NCBI GenBank assembly: GCA_003136255.1 | Contig: PLDT01000295.1 | Coordinates: 1-5,672 of the forward strand | Source of the DNA: Palsa-504 sp003136255 | Lineage (GTDB): Bacteria > Actinomycetota > Actinomycetes > Streptosporangiales > Streptosporangiaceae | Length of the DNA stretch: 5,672 nt | Reading direction: 5' to 3' | In this document: one piece after another, positions 1-5,672 of the stretch | Numbering within the stretch: position 1 is the first letter of the stretch | Layout: each line of letters starts with the position of its first letter | Notes under the pieces: model-generated | Seen by the model: only the letters and a program-made list of their open reading frames with translations | Database searches by the model: none | What the model was told of the DNA's origin: nothing | Position numbers and translations under genes: made by a program

Positions 1-1920
1 ATGTGGCGGGACCGGCTCGCGGAAAAACAGTTGCTGCTAGTGCTAGACGATGCCGCTGGCAGCGAGCAGGTCCGGCCGCTGCTGCCCAGCACCGGCGGGA
101 GCCTGGTGCTGGTCACCAGCCGACGCCACCTGTCCGCGCTGGAGGACGCCACGGCGGTCAGCCTGGACACCCTGCCGCCCGACGAGGCCGCTGCGCTGCT
201 GGTCCGCCTCGCGGGCCGGGCCGAGCTGAGCCCGGACGATCCGGCGGTGGCCGAGATTATCCGTCTGTGCGGGTTCCTGCCGCTGGCGATTGGGATGGTG
301 GCCCGTCAGCTTCATCATCATCCGGCCTGGTCGGTGGCCGGGCGGGCGGCCGAGCTGGTGGCTGCCCGGGACCGGCTAGAGCTGATGGCGACGGAGAACC
401 TGTCGGTGGCCGCCGCGTTCGACCTGTCTTACGGGAACCTGACCGCGGACCAGCAGCGGCTGTTTCGGCGGCTGGGGCTCCACCCCGGCGCCGACATCGA
501 CGGCTACGCCGCGGCTGCCCTGGACGGCACCGGCCTGAGTGCTGCCCGCCACGGCCTGGAGGCGCTGTATGACCAGTATCTGCTCGCCGAGCCCGCTGCG
601 GGCCGGTACCGGCTGCACGACCTGGTCCGCGAGCACGCCCGTGCTCTGGCCGACCGCCTCGACCTGGACGAGAACCGGGACCAGGCCACCATGCGGTTGC
701 TGAATTACTACCAGCACACTGCCACCCGCGCCGACGTCCTCATCACCCGTCAGGCCCGCCCAGGCTTCACGCCCGCGGGCGGGATCAACCCGGCCGCGGT
801 TCCTGCCCTGGCCGACCGGGAGCAGGCGCTAACCTGGGCCCGGGCGGAGCGTGCCAGCCTGCTCGCCTGCCTGGACCAGGCTACCGCGACCAGCCAGCAT
901 GCTCGGGTTACCGCGCTCACCGCCGGTCTGGCCGGGCTGCTGCGGAGCGACGGCCCCTGGACCGAGGCCATCACCCGGCACACAGCCGCGGTGCAGGCCG
1001 CACGTTCTCTCGGCGACCGCCTCGGCCAGGCCAACGCCCTTAACGACCTCGGGCATGTGCGGCGGCTGACGGGTGATTACCCGGCCGCAGCCCAGGCTCT
1101 GGAGCAGGCCCTGAGCATCTACCGCGACCTTGGTGACCGGCTGGGCGAGGCCAACGCCCTCAGCGACCTGGGGGTTGTGCAGTATCTGGCCGGTGACTAC
1201 CCGGCAGCGGCCCAGGTGCTGGAGCAGGCCCTCGGCAGCTACCAAGACATCGGTGACCGGCTCGGCCAGGCCGGCGCCCTCCGCGAGCTGGGGACCGTGC
1301 GGCTGGCGACGGGTGATTACCCGGCAGCGGCCCAGGTGCTGGAGCGGGCCCTGAGCAGCTACCAAGACATCGGTGACCGGCTCGGTCAGGCCGGCGCCCT
1401 CCGCGGCCTGGGGATCGAGCGGCTCGTGACGGGTGATTACCCGGCAGCGGCCCAGGTGCTGGAGCAGGCCCTGAGCATCTACCGCGACATCGGCGACCGG
1501 GGAGGTGAGGCCGGCGCCCTTCTTTACCTCGGGCAGGTGCGGCAGATTACGGGCGATTACCCGGCCGCAGCCCAGGCCCTAGAGCAGGCCCTGAGCATCT
1601 ACCGCGACATCGGCGACCGGGGAGGTGAGGCCGAGGCGCTCAATAAGACAGGGGTGCTGTACCGGGTCAGCGGTGACCCAACGCAGGCGGAGGGGTGTCA
1701 CCAGCAGGCCCTCGAATTGGCCCGCACTATCGCTGACTCCTGGGACGAGGCTGATGCACTGGCCGGCCTGGGTCGGTGCGCCCTGGCCGTCGGCCACGCC
1801 GTACAGGCCGAGGGCCTCCTGCGGCAGGCACTCGAAATATTCCAGCGGATCGGCGCAGCCGAGGCTCCGGACCTACTCACCGAACTAGACGCCCTCACCG
1901 CCCTGCCGCCCGCACCGTAA
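1..1920 (+). CDS. AfsR-like NB-ARC/TPR STAND regulator, C-terminal portion (5' part missing)
   Basis: Signal-transduction ATPase of the STAND class: an NB-ARC switch coupled to a TPR sensor, presumably cytoplasmic. Residues 11-17 (LLLVLDD) are Walker B. LVTSR at 37-41 is the sensor-1 segment after the RPLLP stretch. GFLPLAI at 91-97 is the GLPLA-type motif. RLHDLVREHA around 204-213 is the MHD-like end of the winged helix. Residues about 215-320 are a helical linker. Seven 40-residue TPR units occupy 341-620, ending in a short tail and TAA. The family has a Walker A loop shortly before Walker B, and here only ten residues precede it, so the ATG at position 1 is almost certainly internal or marks a 5'-truncated gene. 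Relatives carry a SARP or Xre-type DNA-binding domain, or another effector, at the N-terminus; which one cannot be seen. It converges on the transporter gene. The domain call is firm; ligand and output are unknown. Confidence 0.9.
   Translation: MWRDRLAEKQLLLVLDDAAGSEQVRPLLPSTGGSLVLVTSRRHLSALEDATAVSLDTLPPDEAAALLVRLAGRAELSPDDPAVAEIIRLCGFLPLAIGMVARQLHHHPAWSVAGRAAELVAARDRLELMATENLSVAAAFDLSYGNLTADQQRLFRRLGLHPGADIDGYAAAALDGTGLSAARHGLEALYDQYLLAEPAAGRYRLHDLVREHARALADRLDLDENRDQATMRLLNYYQHTATRADVLITRQARPGFTPAGGINPAAVPALADREQALTWARAERASLLACLDQATATSQHARVTALTAGLAGLLRSDGPWTEAITRHTAAVQAARSLGDRLGQANALNDLGHVRRLTGDYPAAAQALEQALSIYRDLGDRLGEANALSDLGVVQYLAGDYPAAAQVLEQALGSYQDIGDRLGQAGALRELGTVRLATGDYPAAAQVLERALSSYQDIGDRLGQAGALRGLGIERLVTGDYPAAAQVLEQALSIYRDIGDRGGEAGALLYLGQVRQITGDYPAAAQALEQALSIYRDIGDRGGEAEALNKTGVLYRVSGDPTQAEGCHQQALELARTIADSWDEADALAGLGRCALAVGHAVQAEGLLRQALEIFQRIGAAEAPDLLTELDALTALPPAP
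1021..1860 (+). repeat. In-frame 120-bp tandem repeat encoding seven TPR units
   Basis: Units start at 1021, 1141, 1261, 1381, 1501, 1621 and 1741, each exactly 120 bp (40 codons). The consensus protein unit is ALxxLGxVxxxxGDYPAAAQ followed by xLEQALSIYRDIGDRLGQA. The first five units are highly similar in DNA: 1261-1380 and 1381-1500 differ at 12 of 120 positions by my count. The last two units are diverged (GDP/TQAEGCHQQAL and GHA/VQAEGLLRQAL). A 52-bp stretch is identical between 1462-1513 and 1582-1633. The exact 40-codon period shows that the units expand or recombine without breaking the frame. Confidence 0.93.
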
Positions 1921-1949
1921 GCCGCGGTGTCGCGCTAGCGCATCGGCGG
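1921..1949 (+). terminator. Weak candidate hairpin just after the STAND/TPR stop codon
   Basis: The stretch begins right after the TAA. It contains the self-complementary GCGCTAGCGC at 1932-1941, flanked by short arms that could pair (CCGC at 1922-1925 with GCGG at 1946-1949). No U-tract follows, as is common in high-GC actinomycetes. The inner palindrome has no loop and the outer stem is only four pairs, so this is a tentative call from position and symmetry alone. Confidence 0.2.
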
Positions 1950-2174
1950 TCGGCTCCGGCACTTGCCATTAGGCCTGTTCGGAGGGTCCGAATTAACGCC
2001 CTGACCTGGAGAGATCTTCACGTTTGGCTTGCGTCGGCCATTGCCTGGCGGCGTTGTCACTTTGTTTGTCACTGGCTCCAGGAACTCAGTCTGGTTTACC
2101 TGAGATCCGTAACGGGCCGATGACTCAGGGCCCAGCCTTATGTCGAGTCGCTACGAAACAAGGCGCCGCAGGAC

Positions 2175-2191
2175 TGATCGCCCCGTGATCA
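2175..2191 (-). terminator. Weak inverted repeat downstream of the transporter gene
   Basis: TGATC (2175-2179) and GATCA (2187-2191) are perfect complements around a 7-base loop, lying 22 bp beyond the stop codon of the minus-strand transporter. The stem is five pairs with little G/C and no clear U-run. It could be a transcript end or coincidence; the location is the main argument. Confidence 0.15.
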
Positions 2192-2212
2192 TTGTCGGGC
2201 CAGCGGACCGGT

Positions 2213-3517
2213 TCACGGTACTGAATGAATCCGCCACACGCTGGCCGAGCCGAGCAGAACGATTACGGCGACACACAGATAAAGCGTGGTAAAGCCGCCC
2301 AGGTATGTGACCAGAGGCGCGGCGATCGCCGGCGCCATCGCCTGGCCCGCCGAGCTAGCGACGCTAATTACCCCGAGATCCTTGGCCCGCCCGGCCGGTG
2401 AGGACAGCACCTGGGTAACCAGCGCCTGGTCGATGGACAGGTACATGCCGAACCCGACGCCCAGGATCAAGGCCGCAGCGAGAAGAACGGGCCCGGTCGG
2501 CCGGATCGCGAGCAGCACTGCTGCTATCGCCATGACAACCCCGGCCAGTGCTACGGGCCGGCGTCGGCGACCGCTGCGGTCGGAATTCCTTCCCGCGACG
2601 ATCGTGGTCCCTACTACCGCGACCGTGTACACGGTCAGCAGGACCACTAGGCCGTCCTCGGCCGTATGACCGAGGACGAGCCAGGTGCGGTCGATCCGCC
2701 GCAGGAAGTACAAGAGGTACACGACGGCCATGGCGTTGCCGAGCACCATCAGGAACCGAGTCAGCCAGGCCCAGCCGAAATCGGGGTTCCGCACCTCGCC
2801 CGGCCAGAACGACCGGACGAACGTCGGCCAGCTGAGCTCCGGTCGGTCCGTCCGGGACAGTGGCGGATCGGGGGTAGCGAGCACGAACGGCAAGGCAAAG
2901 ACAACCGGTGCTGCGGCGAGGAGCAGGTACCCGGTATACCTGGCGACCCTGGTGACGAGCGCCGCGGCTGCTAGCACGGCGATGGTCTGCGCGATACCGA
3001 TCCATCCGGAGACGGCGCCGCGCTGGGAGACTGGCACCCGGTCCGGGACGCTTGCCGCAAGACCGGCCTGCATCGCGTTCACGCCGACCTGCGCCAGGCA
3101 CCATCCAGCGGCGATCGACGGAATGCTGTGCAGGCGGCCCACCAGCAGCAGCGCCGCGGCCGTGCCAGCGGCGCCGCCCAGCACCAACGGGCGGCGCCGC
3201 CCGAACCTCGACGTGGTTCGGTCGGACAGCGCGCCGGCCAGCGGATTCACGATCATCGCCACCGCCGCCCCCAGGCCGCTCACCCAGGCGAACGCGACGA
3301 CCCGGTGCGCCCCGGCGACCGCCTGGACCTGATTGGGTAGCAGCACGCCGAGCGGACCGAAGTACGCCATAAACAACCCCAGATTCGCCAGGGCGATCGC
3401 GCCAACCCAGCCCGGCGAAACCCGGCTAACCGGCTCGGTGAGCGCATCACCGGTCCCGCGCGGCCAGGGGTATTCCCCCGCTACCGCGTCCTGTCCTGCG
3501 GATGCGTCCGCAGTCAC
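2213..3517 (-). CDS. Major facilitator superfamily (MFS) transporter, SLC45/GPH-like
   Basis: Secondary transporter of the cytoplasmic membrane with about twelve hydrophobic segments in 434 residues, the usual full length. After a polar 35-residue N-terminus, helices begin near residue 37. GALSDRTTSRFGRRRP at 95-110 is MFS motif A between helices 2 and 3, and a second copy, GRNSDRSGRRRRP at 309-321, marks the other half. The segments NPDFGWAWLTRF (244-255) and YLLYFL (267-272), and SIDQALVTQVL (361-371) followed by AKDLGVISVASS (378-389), are typical of an actinobacterial MFS group that I associate with SLC45/GPH-type sugar carriers. The substrate cannot be deduced. The GTG start at 3517 overlaps the TGA of the upstream gene (GTGA on the minus strand), with only a weak purine-rich site before it, so it probably depends on translational coupling. 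It looks complete and undamaged. Confidence 0.92.
   Translation of the reverse strand: MTADASAGQDAVAGEYPWPRGTGDALTEPVSRVSPGWVGAIALANLGLFMAYFGPLGVLLPNQVQAVAGAHRVVAFAWVSGLGAAVAMIVNPLAGALSDRTTSRFGRRRPLVLGGAAGTAAALLLVGRLHSIPSIAAGWCLAQVGVNAMQAGLAASVPDRVPVSQRGAVSGWIGIAQTIAVLAAAALVTRVARYTGYLLLAAAPVVFALPFVLATPDPPLSRTDRPELSWPTFVRSFWPGEVRNPDFGWAWLTRFLMVLGNAMAVVYLLYFLRRIDRTWLVLGHTAEDGLVVLLTVYTVAVVGTTIVAGRNSDRSGRRRRPVALAGVVMAIAAVLLAIRPTGPVLLAAALILGVGFGMYLSIDQALVTQVLSSPAGRAKDLGVISVASSAGQAMAPAIAAPLVTYLGGFTTLYLCVAVIVLLGSASVWRIHSVP
3514..3517 (-). promoter_or_regulatory. GTGA stop/start overlap coupling the NACHT-like and MFS genes
   Basis: Read on the minus strand, bases 3517-3514 are GTGA. GTG starts the transporter and the TGA offset by one base ends the NACHT-like protein. 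The preceding bases offer only a poor Shine-Dalgarno match, so re-initiation by terminating ribosomes is the likely route into the transporter. This places both genes on one transcript. Confidence 0.75.
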
Positions 3518-5226
3518 GGCGAGCTCGTGATCGCCTGCGCAGGCGGCACCAGCGCCCCCGGACCGGCGGACCGCTGATCTGCTTCCTTACCCGCAGGGCG
3601 ACCGCTGGCGGTGCCGCGCTGCTGTCCAGCTTCCAGCCGGCTCGCGAGACGCCGCTGCAAGACCACATGGCGGAACTCATACGTTGCGCCGGACTGGCGC
3701 AGCACGCTCCTGTGGTGCGCGTCTTCGAGAAAGTGCTGGAGCCGCCACGGCGCCTTACGCTGCAACGCCAGCCACCAATGGATAATGCGGAACTCCGGTG
3801 ACGCGGCGTGGTAGAAGCCGAACGCCAGCCCCACGACCAACGCGGAACTCAGCCCGATCCCGAGGCCGTCTCTCACGACATCGGGCAGGCTGGCCTTGGC
3901 CCCGACTTCGAAAATGGACGTCAAGCTTCCGCCGATGAATCCAAAGCTTCCCGCGGCCAGACCGGCCGAGAGTGCGGTAAGCCGGAAGGCAGTGGCGTCC
4001 CTGGCCAGCGCCTCGCCAGGGCTCGGAACGGCCGTCATGTCCTGATCGAAGTGCCGCAGGCCGAACGGCAGCGCGGCGGTCGCGGCAAGAACCACCCCGG
4101 CCACGACGCCGGCGGTGGGGCCTTCGCGCGACGCGATGAGCCCGGTGACCACGCCGACGACCAGACCGGCGGGCACTCCGATGTGAGCTTCCCATTTGGG
4201 CCGTCGGCGGGAGGGCGCCTGGCGGCCGAGATACTCCGCCGCCAGGCCCGCCGCAAGCCCGACCCCGAGCCCGTTGACCAGCCCTGCGGGCAGGCCTGGC
4301 CCAACCGCAGCAAGGTAACCGGCGACGAAGGACCCGACGAGGCTGCCGGCAAGCCCGCCGAAGAACTCGCCGGACGCCCCGGCGCCCAGGCCGATGCCGA
4401 GCGCCTCAGGCAAGCCGGCATAGAGCGACGTCTCGTGGCCAACGTGAAAATGCATGCCTGCCACGCCGGCCGCGAGACCGCCGACTACCGCGCCGATGAA
4501 TCCTCCCGCCATGCCCGGGCCCGGGCGGCGTCTCACGTAGCGTTTGCGGTAGGCCGCGCCGTCCAGGCGCCCGCGGTCCCGGCGCCGTCTCGCGTGGAAC
4601 GCGCTTACTCCGATCGCCAGGGCGATGAGCATCCCGGTACCAAAGCCGATCCCGATCCCGACGCCCACGTGCGTTCCGGTGGCGGCGGCGAAGCCGGAGC
4701 CTATTCCGCACGTGATCCCGACGAGCGCGGGGGCCAGCCAGCGGGGCGCTAGGCCCTGCAGTTTCCACCACTGCAGGCTGGTCGTGAACTCCTTGCCGTT
4801 CGTCAGGTAGCCGGCGAGGAACATCAGCCATCGCTCGGCGGGCAAGAGACCAGGGTCCTCGCCATCCTCCTTTGCCGCCTCCTCGGCCTTGCGGCGCTCC
4901 GCCGGATAGGCCGCAGGAATGAACATGTCGAGCAGGTGCTCCTGGATGGACTCAGCGTCGCGGAACTTCCGCAGATCTGCCGGGTTTGGTACCTGTCCAC
5001 TTGGATCGTCGAGCTGGGGGTTGTAGATCGCGGACGCAAGGCTGACGTAAAGCGGAGTTCGCAGCGCCTCAGCCAGCGCAGTGCGCGGCTGCTTCAGCTC
5101 ATCGATCACCGGGATCCAGCGCGGATCGTCGCCGCGTTCGTGTCGCTGGCGGTAGCTAATCCTGGGCTTGGCTTGACCCCTTGGATCCTGTCCATCTTCG
5201 CGGTCGTACTCGGGATTCGTTGGCAA
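3514..5226 (-). CDS. NACHT-type STAND protein with glycine-rich membrane domain, 5'-truncated (ATPase core absent)
   Basis: Residue numbers count from the first available start, TTG at 5226, three codons after an in-frame TGA (5232-5230). Residues about 36-70 (RWIPVIDEL, then LRTPLYVSLASAIY), 94-107 (IQEHLLDMFIPAAY) and 131-156 (ERWLMFLAGYL, then LQWWKL) match the post-ATPase helical segment of actinobacterial NACHT proteins. About ten glycine-rich hydrophobic stretches follow (165-473), with basic loops at 213-235 and 340-344 and a SPGEALARDA linker near 402. The C-terminal module at 484-529 (WWLALQRKAPWRLQHFLEDA, then LRQSGATYEFRHVVLQRRLA) is strongly family-like; FRHxxLQ resembles the closing motif of STAND winged helices. 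A polar tail ends at the TGA inside the transporter's start. No Walker A or B is present; these should lie upstream, where a plus-strand gene lies instead. Residues 1-35 look like no part of the family and may be antisense of that gene. It is either a decayed remnant or a membrane fragment still expressed to couple the transporter. Confidence 0.7.
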   Translation of the reverse strand: MPTNPEYDREDGQDPRGQAKPRISYRQRHERGDDPRWIPVIDELKQPRTALAEALRTPLYVSLASAIYNPQLDDPSGQVPNPADLRKFRDAESIQEHLLDMFIPAAYPAERRKAEEAAKEDGEDPGLLPAERWLMFLAGYLTNGKEFTTSLQWWKLQGLAPRWLAPALVGITCGIGSGFAAATGTHVGVGIGIGFGTGMLIALAIGVSAFHARRRRDRGRLDGAAYRKRYVRRRPGPGMAGGFIGAVVGGLAAGVAGMHFHVGHETSLYAGLPEALGIGLGAGASGEFFGGLAGSLVGSFVAGYLAAVGPGLPAGLVNGLGVGLAAGLAAEYLGRQAPSRRRPKWEAHIGVPAGLVVGVVTGLIASREGPTAGVVAGVVLAATAALPFGLRHFDQDMTAVPSPGEALARDATAFRLTALSAGLAAGSFGFIGGSLTSIFEVGAKASLPDVVRDGLGIGLSSALVVGLAFGFYHAASPEFRIIHWWLALQRKAPWRLQHFLEDAHHRSVLRQSGATYEFRHVVLQRRLASRLEAGQQRGTASGRPAGKEADQRSAGPGALVPPAQAITSSP

Positions 5227-5672
5227 TTCTCACGGCGGCGACGTGTAGCGCTGATGCGGTCTGTTGCGGTGGCTTACGANNTTGGCGAGAAGTCCCCGCC
5301 CAGGCTAATCGAGGGGAGTGAGCCGCGGCGCCTGGTGGTCACCGAGGCGATGATCCAGGTAAGTGCCACGGCGCGGAACGTCCATTCTGGCAGCCTGGGG
5401 ATCAGTGGCCCGCGCGGCGTGGGCAAGAGCACTATCTTGCAGTTCTTCGGCACGGACGCCGCCGATAGCGATGACGGGGACCTCCGGCTAGTTGTGCCCG
5501 CGCCGGTGGATTACGAGCCCAGAGAGTTCATCGTTCACCTGTTCAGTCAGTTGTGCGAAACAGTTCCGCACGGCCCGGCAGACCTGTCGGCGATCGCGGC
5601 AGAGACCCGCCGCCACTTGGAGCAGCTCAGGTACCTCAGGACGTACTCAACGAGTTGGTCGGCGTCGCTGAC
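5140..5672 (+). CDS. Membrane-anchored P-loop NTPase (KAP/AAA-like), N-terminal portion
   Basis: The plus frame is open to the right edge. From the GTG at 5140, residues about 12-30 (LTPWILSIFAVVLGIRW core) form one hydrophobic segment, followed by basic RRRR at 32-35, which suggests a membrane anchor with the rest cytoplasmic. SLGISGPRGVGKST contains Walker A (GPRGVGKST, residues 90-98; K96, S97). LRLVVPAPVDYEPREF then leads into a helix (IVHLFSQLCETV), and LRYLRTYSTSWSASL near the edge matches a motif I recall from actinobacterial KAP-like NTPases. Walker B lies beyond the window. The start is unsettled: GTG 5140, TTG 5173 (keeping the anchor) and ATG 5254 (losing it) all lack a good ribosome site. 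The frame is unbroken across the Ns at 5280-5281 if exactly two bases are missing. The upstream end meets the truncated NACHT-like gene. Substrate and partner are unknown. Confidence 0.72.
   Translation, partial: MSLAVANPGLGLTPWILSIFAVVLGIRWQFSRRRRVALMRSVAVAYXXGEKSPPRLIEGSEPRRLVVTEAMIQVSATARNVHSGSLGISGPRGVGKSTILQFFGTDAADSDDGDLRLVVPAPVDYEPREFIVHLFSQLCETVPHGPADLSAIAAETRRHLEQLRYLRTYSTSWSASL
5280..5281. other. Two ambiguous bases (NN) in the sequence
   Basis: Two Ns fall in the codons after the basic cluster of the plus-strand NTPase. If exactly two bases are missing, the hydrophobic anchor upstream and the Walker A motif downstream stay in one frame. If the Ns stand for a gap of unknown size, the anchor and NTPase domain may not be contiguous. 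Confidence 0.95.

Larger units (their letters stand above)
1921..2212. other. Intergenic region between convergent genes; no gene seen
   Basis: The 292 bp lie between the TAA of the STAND/TPR gene and the TGA (read on the minus strand) of the transporter gene. Open frames crossing it are out-of-frame extensions of the upstream gene and look like no protein I know. It contains the perfect 10-bp palindrome GCGCTAGCGC (1932-1941), CCTGAG/CTCAGG arms at 2099-2104 and 2124-2129, TGATC/GATCA arms at 2175-2179 and 2187-2191, and a 7-bp direct repeat TTGTCAC at 2054-2060 and 2066-2072. It must serve as the 3' region of both flanking genes, but none of these is a convincing stem followed by a T-run. 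Confidence 0.7.

Noticed and set aside
829..1365. 178-aa minus-strand open frame opposite the TPR repeats, with a repetitive sequence
   Set aside because: Its internal repeats are simply the antisense reading of the 120-bp TPR units.
1021..1860. Regular tandem repeat considered as a CRISPR or other noncoding array
   Set aside because: The period is 120 bp with no spacer structure, stays in frame, and encodes canonical TPR helices.
1776..2123. 115-aa plus-strand open frame crossing the end of the STAND/TPR gene into the intergenic region
   Set aside because: The first half is an out-of-frame shadow of the TPR gene, and the tail has no protein-like pattern or ribosome site.
2364..3104. 246-aa minus-strand open frame inside the MFS gene in another frame
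   Set aside because: It is Arg/Pro/Gly-rich and frame-shifted relative to the real transporter, which is intact over its whole length.
2685..3332. 215-aa plus-strand open frame antisense to the MFS gene
   Set aside because: It has no recognisable domain and is rich in Arg/Ala/Thr/Ser. The opposite strand carries both MFS motif A copies and the expected helices.
3808..4752. 314-aa open frame on the plus strand antisense to the NACHT-like gene
   Set aside because: It is codon-aligned with the minus-strand gene and reads as polar, low-complexity sequence that mirrors the glycine/alanine-rich membrane segments. The minus strand has clear family motifs throughout, so this is a high-GC shadow.
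5254..5672. Starting the P-loop NTPase at the ATG at 5254
   Set aside because: It is possible, but it drops the hydrophobic segment and RRRR cluster that run continuously into the NTPase frame, and it has no better ribosome site than the earlier starts. Kept as an alternative.

Overview
The window is high-GC DNA with strongly G/C-biased third codon positions, frequent GTG/TTG starts and protein families typical of filamentous actinomycetes (Streptomyces, Streptosporangiales, Thermomonosporaceae or similar). The genus cannot be fixed from the sequence. Two ambiguous bases at 5280-5281 show that it is draft sequence.

Layout, left to right. (1) 1-1920, plus strand: the C-terminal part of an AfsR-type STAND protein, running from Walker B through the end of the NB-ARC/winged-helix region into a TPR array. 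The array is built of near-identical 120-bp units in phase with the reading frame. The Walker A loop is not in the window. (2) 1921-2212: a 292-bp intergenic stretch between convergent genes, with only weak inverted repeats. (3) 3517-2213, minus strand: a complete 434-aa major facilitator transporter. (4) 5226-3514, minus strand: what reads as the C-terminal part of an actinobacterial NACHT-type STAND protein. It has a NACHT-distal helical segment, a glycine-rich membrane domain of about ten hydrophobic stretches, and a conserved C-terminal module. Its stop overlaps the transporter's GTG start in a GTGA junction, so the two are probably co-transcribed and translationally coupled. The ATPase core is absent. 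(5) About 5140-5672, plus strand, running off the right edge: the N-terminal part of a P-loop NTPase with a membrane segment, a basic cluster and a clear Walker A motif.

The most notable point is the region around 5120-5230. The NACHT-like protein loses family-like sequence there, and a plus-strand NTPase begins, leaving no room for two 5' ends and their promoters. I read this as a truncation or rearrangement junction, or an assembly join. The window therefore holds parts of three different signal-transduction NTPases (NB-ARC/TPR, NACHT/TM and a KAP-like P-loop protein) around one transporter. This resembles the STAND-rich accessory regions of actinomycete chromosomes. A joint sensing or defence role is possible, but nothing here demonstrates it. 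I saw no tRNA, rRNA, CRISPR array, transposase or integrase.
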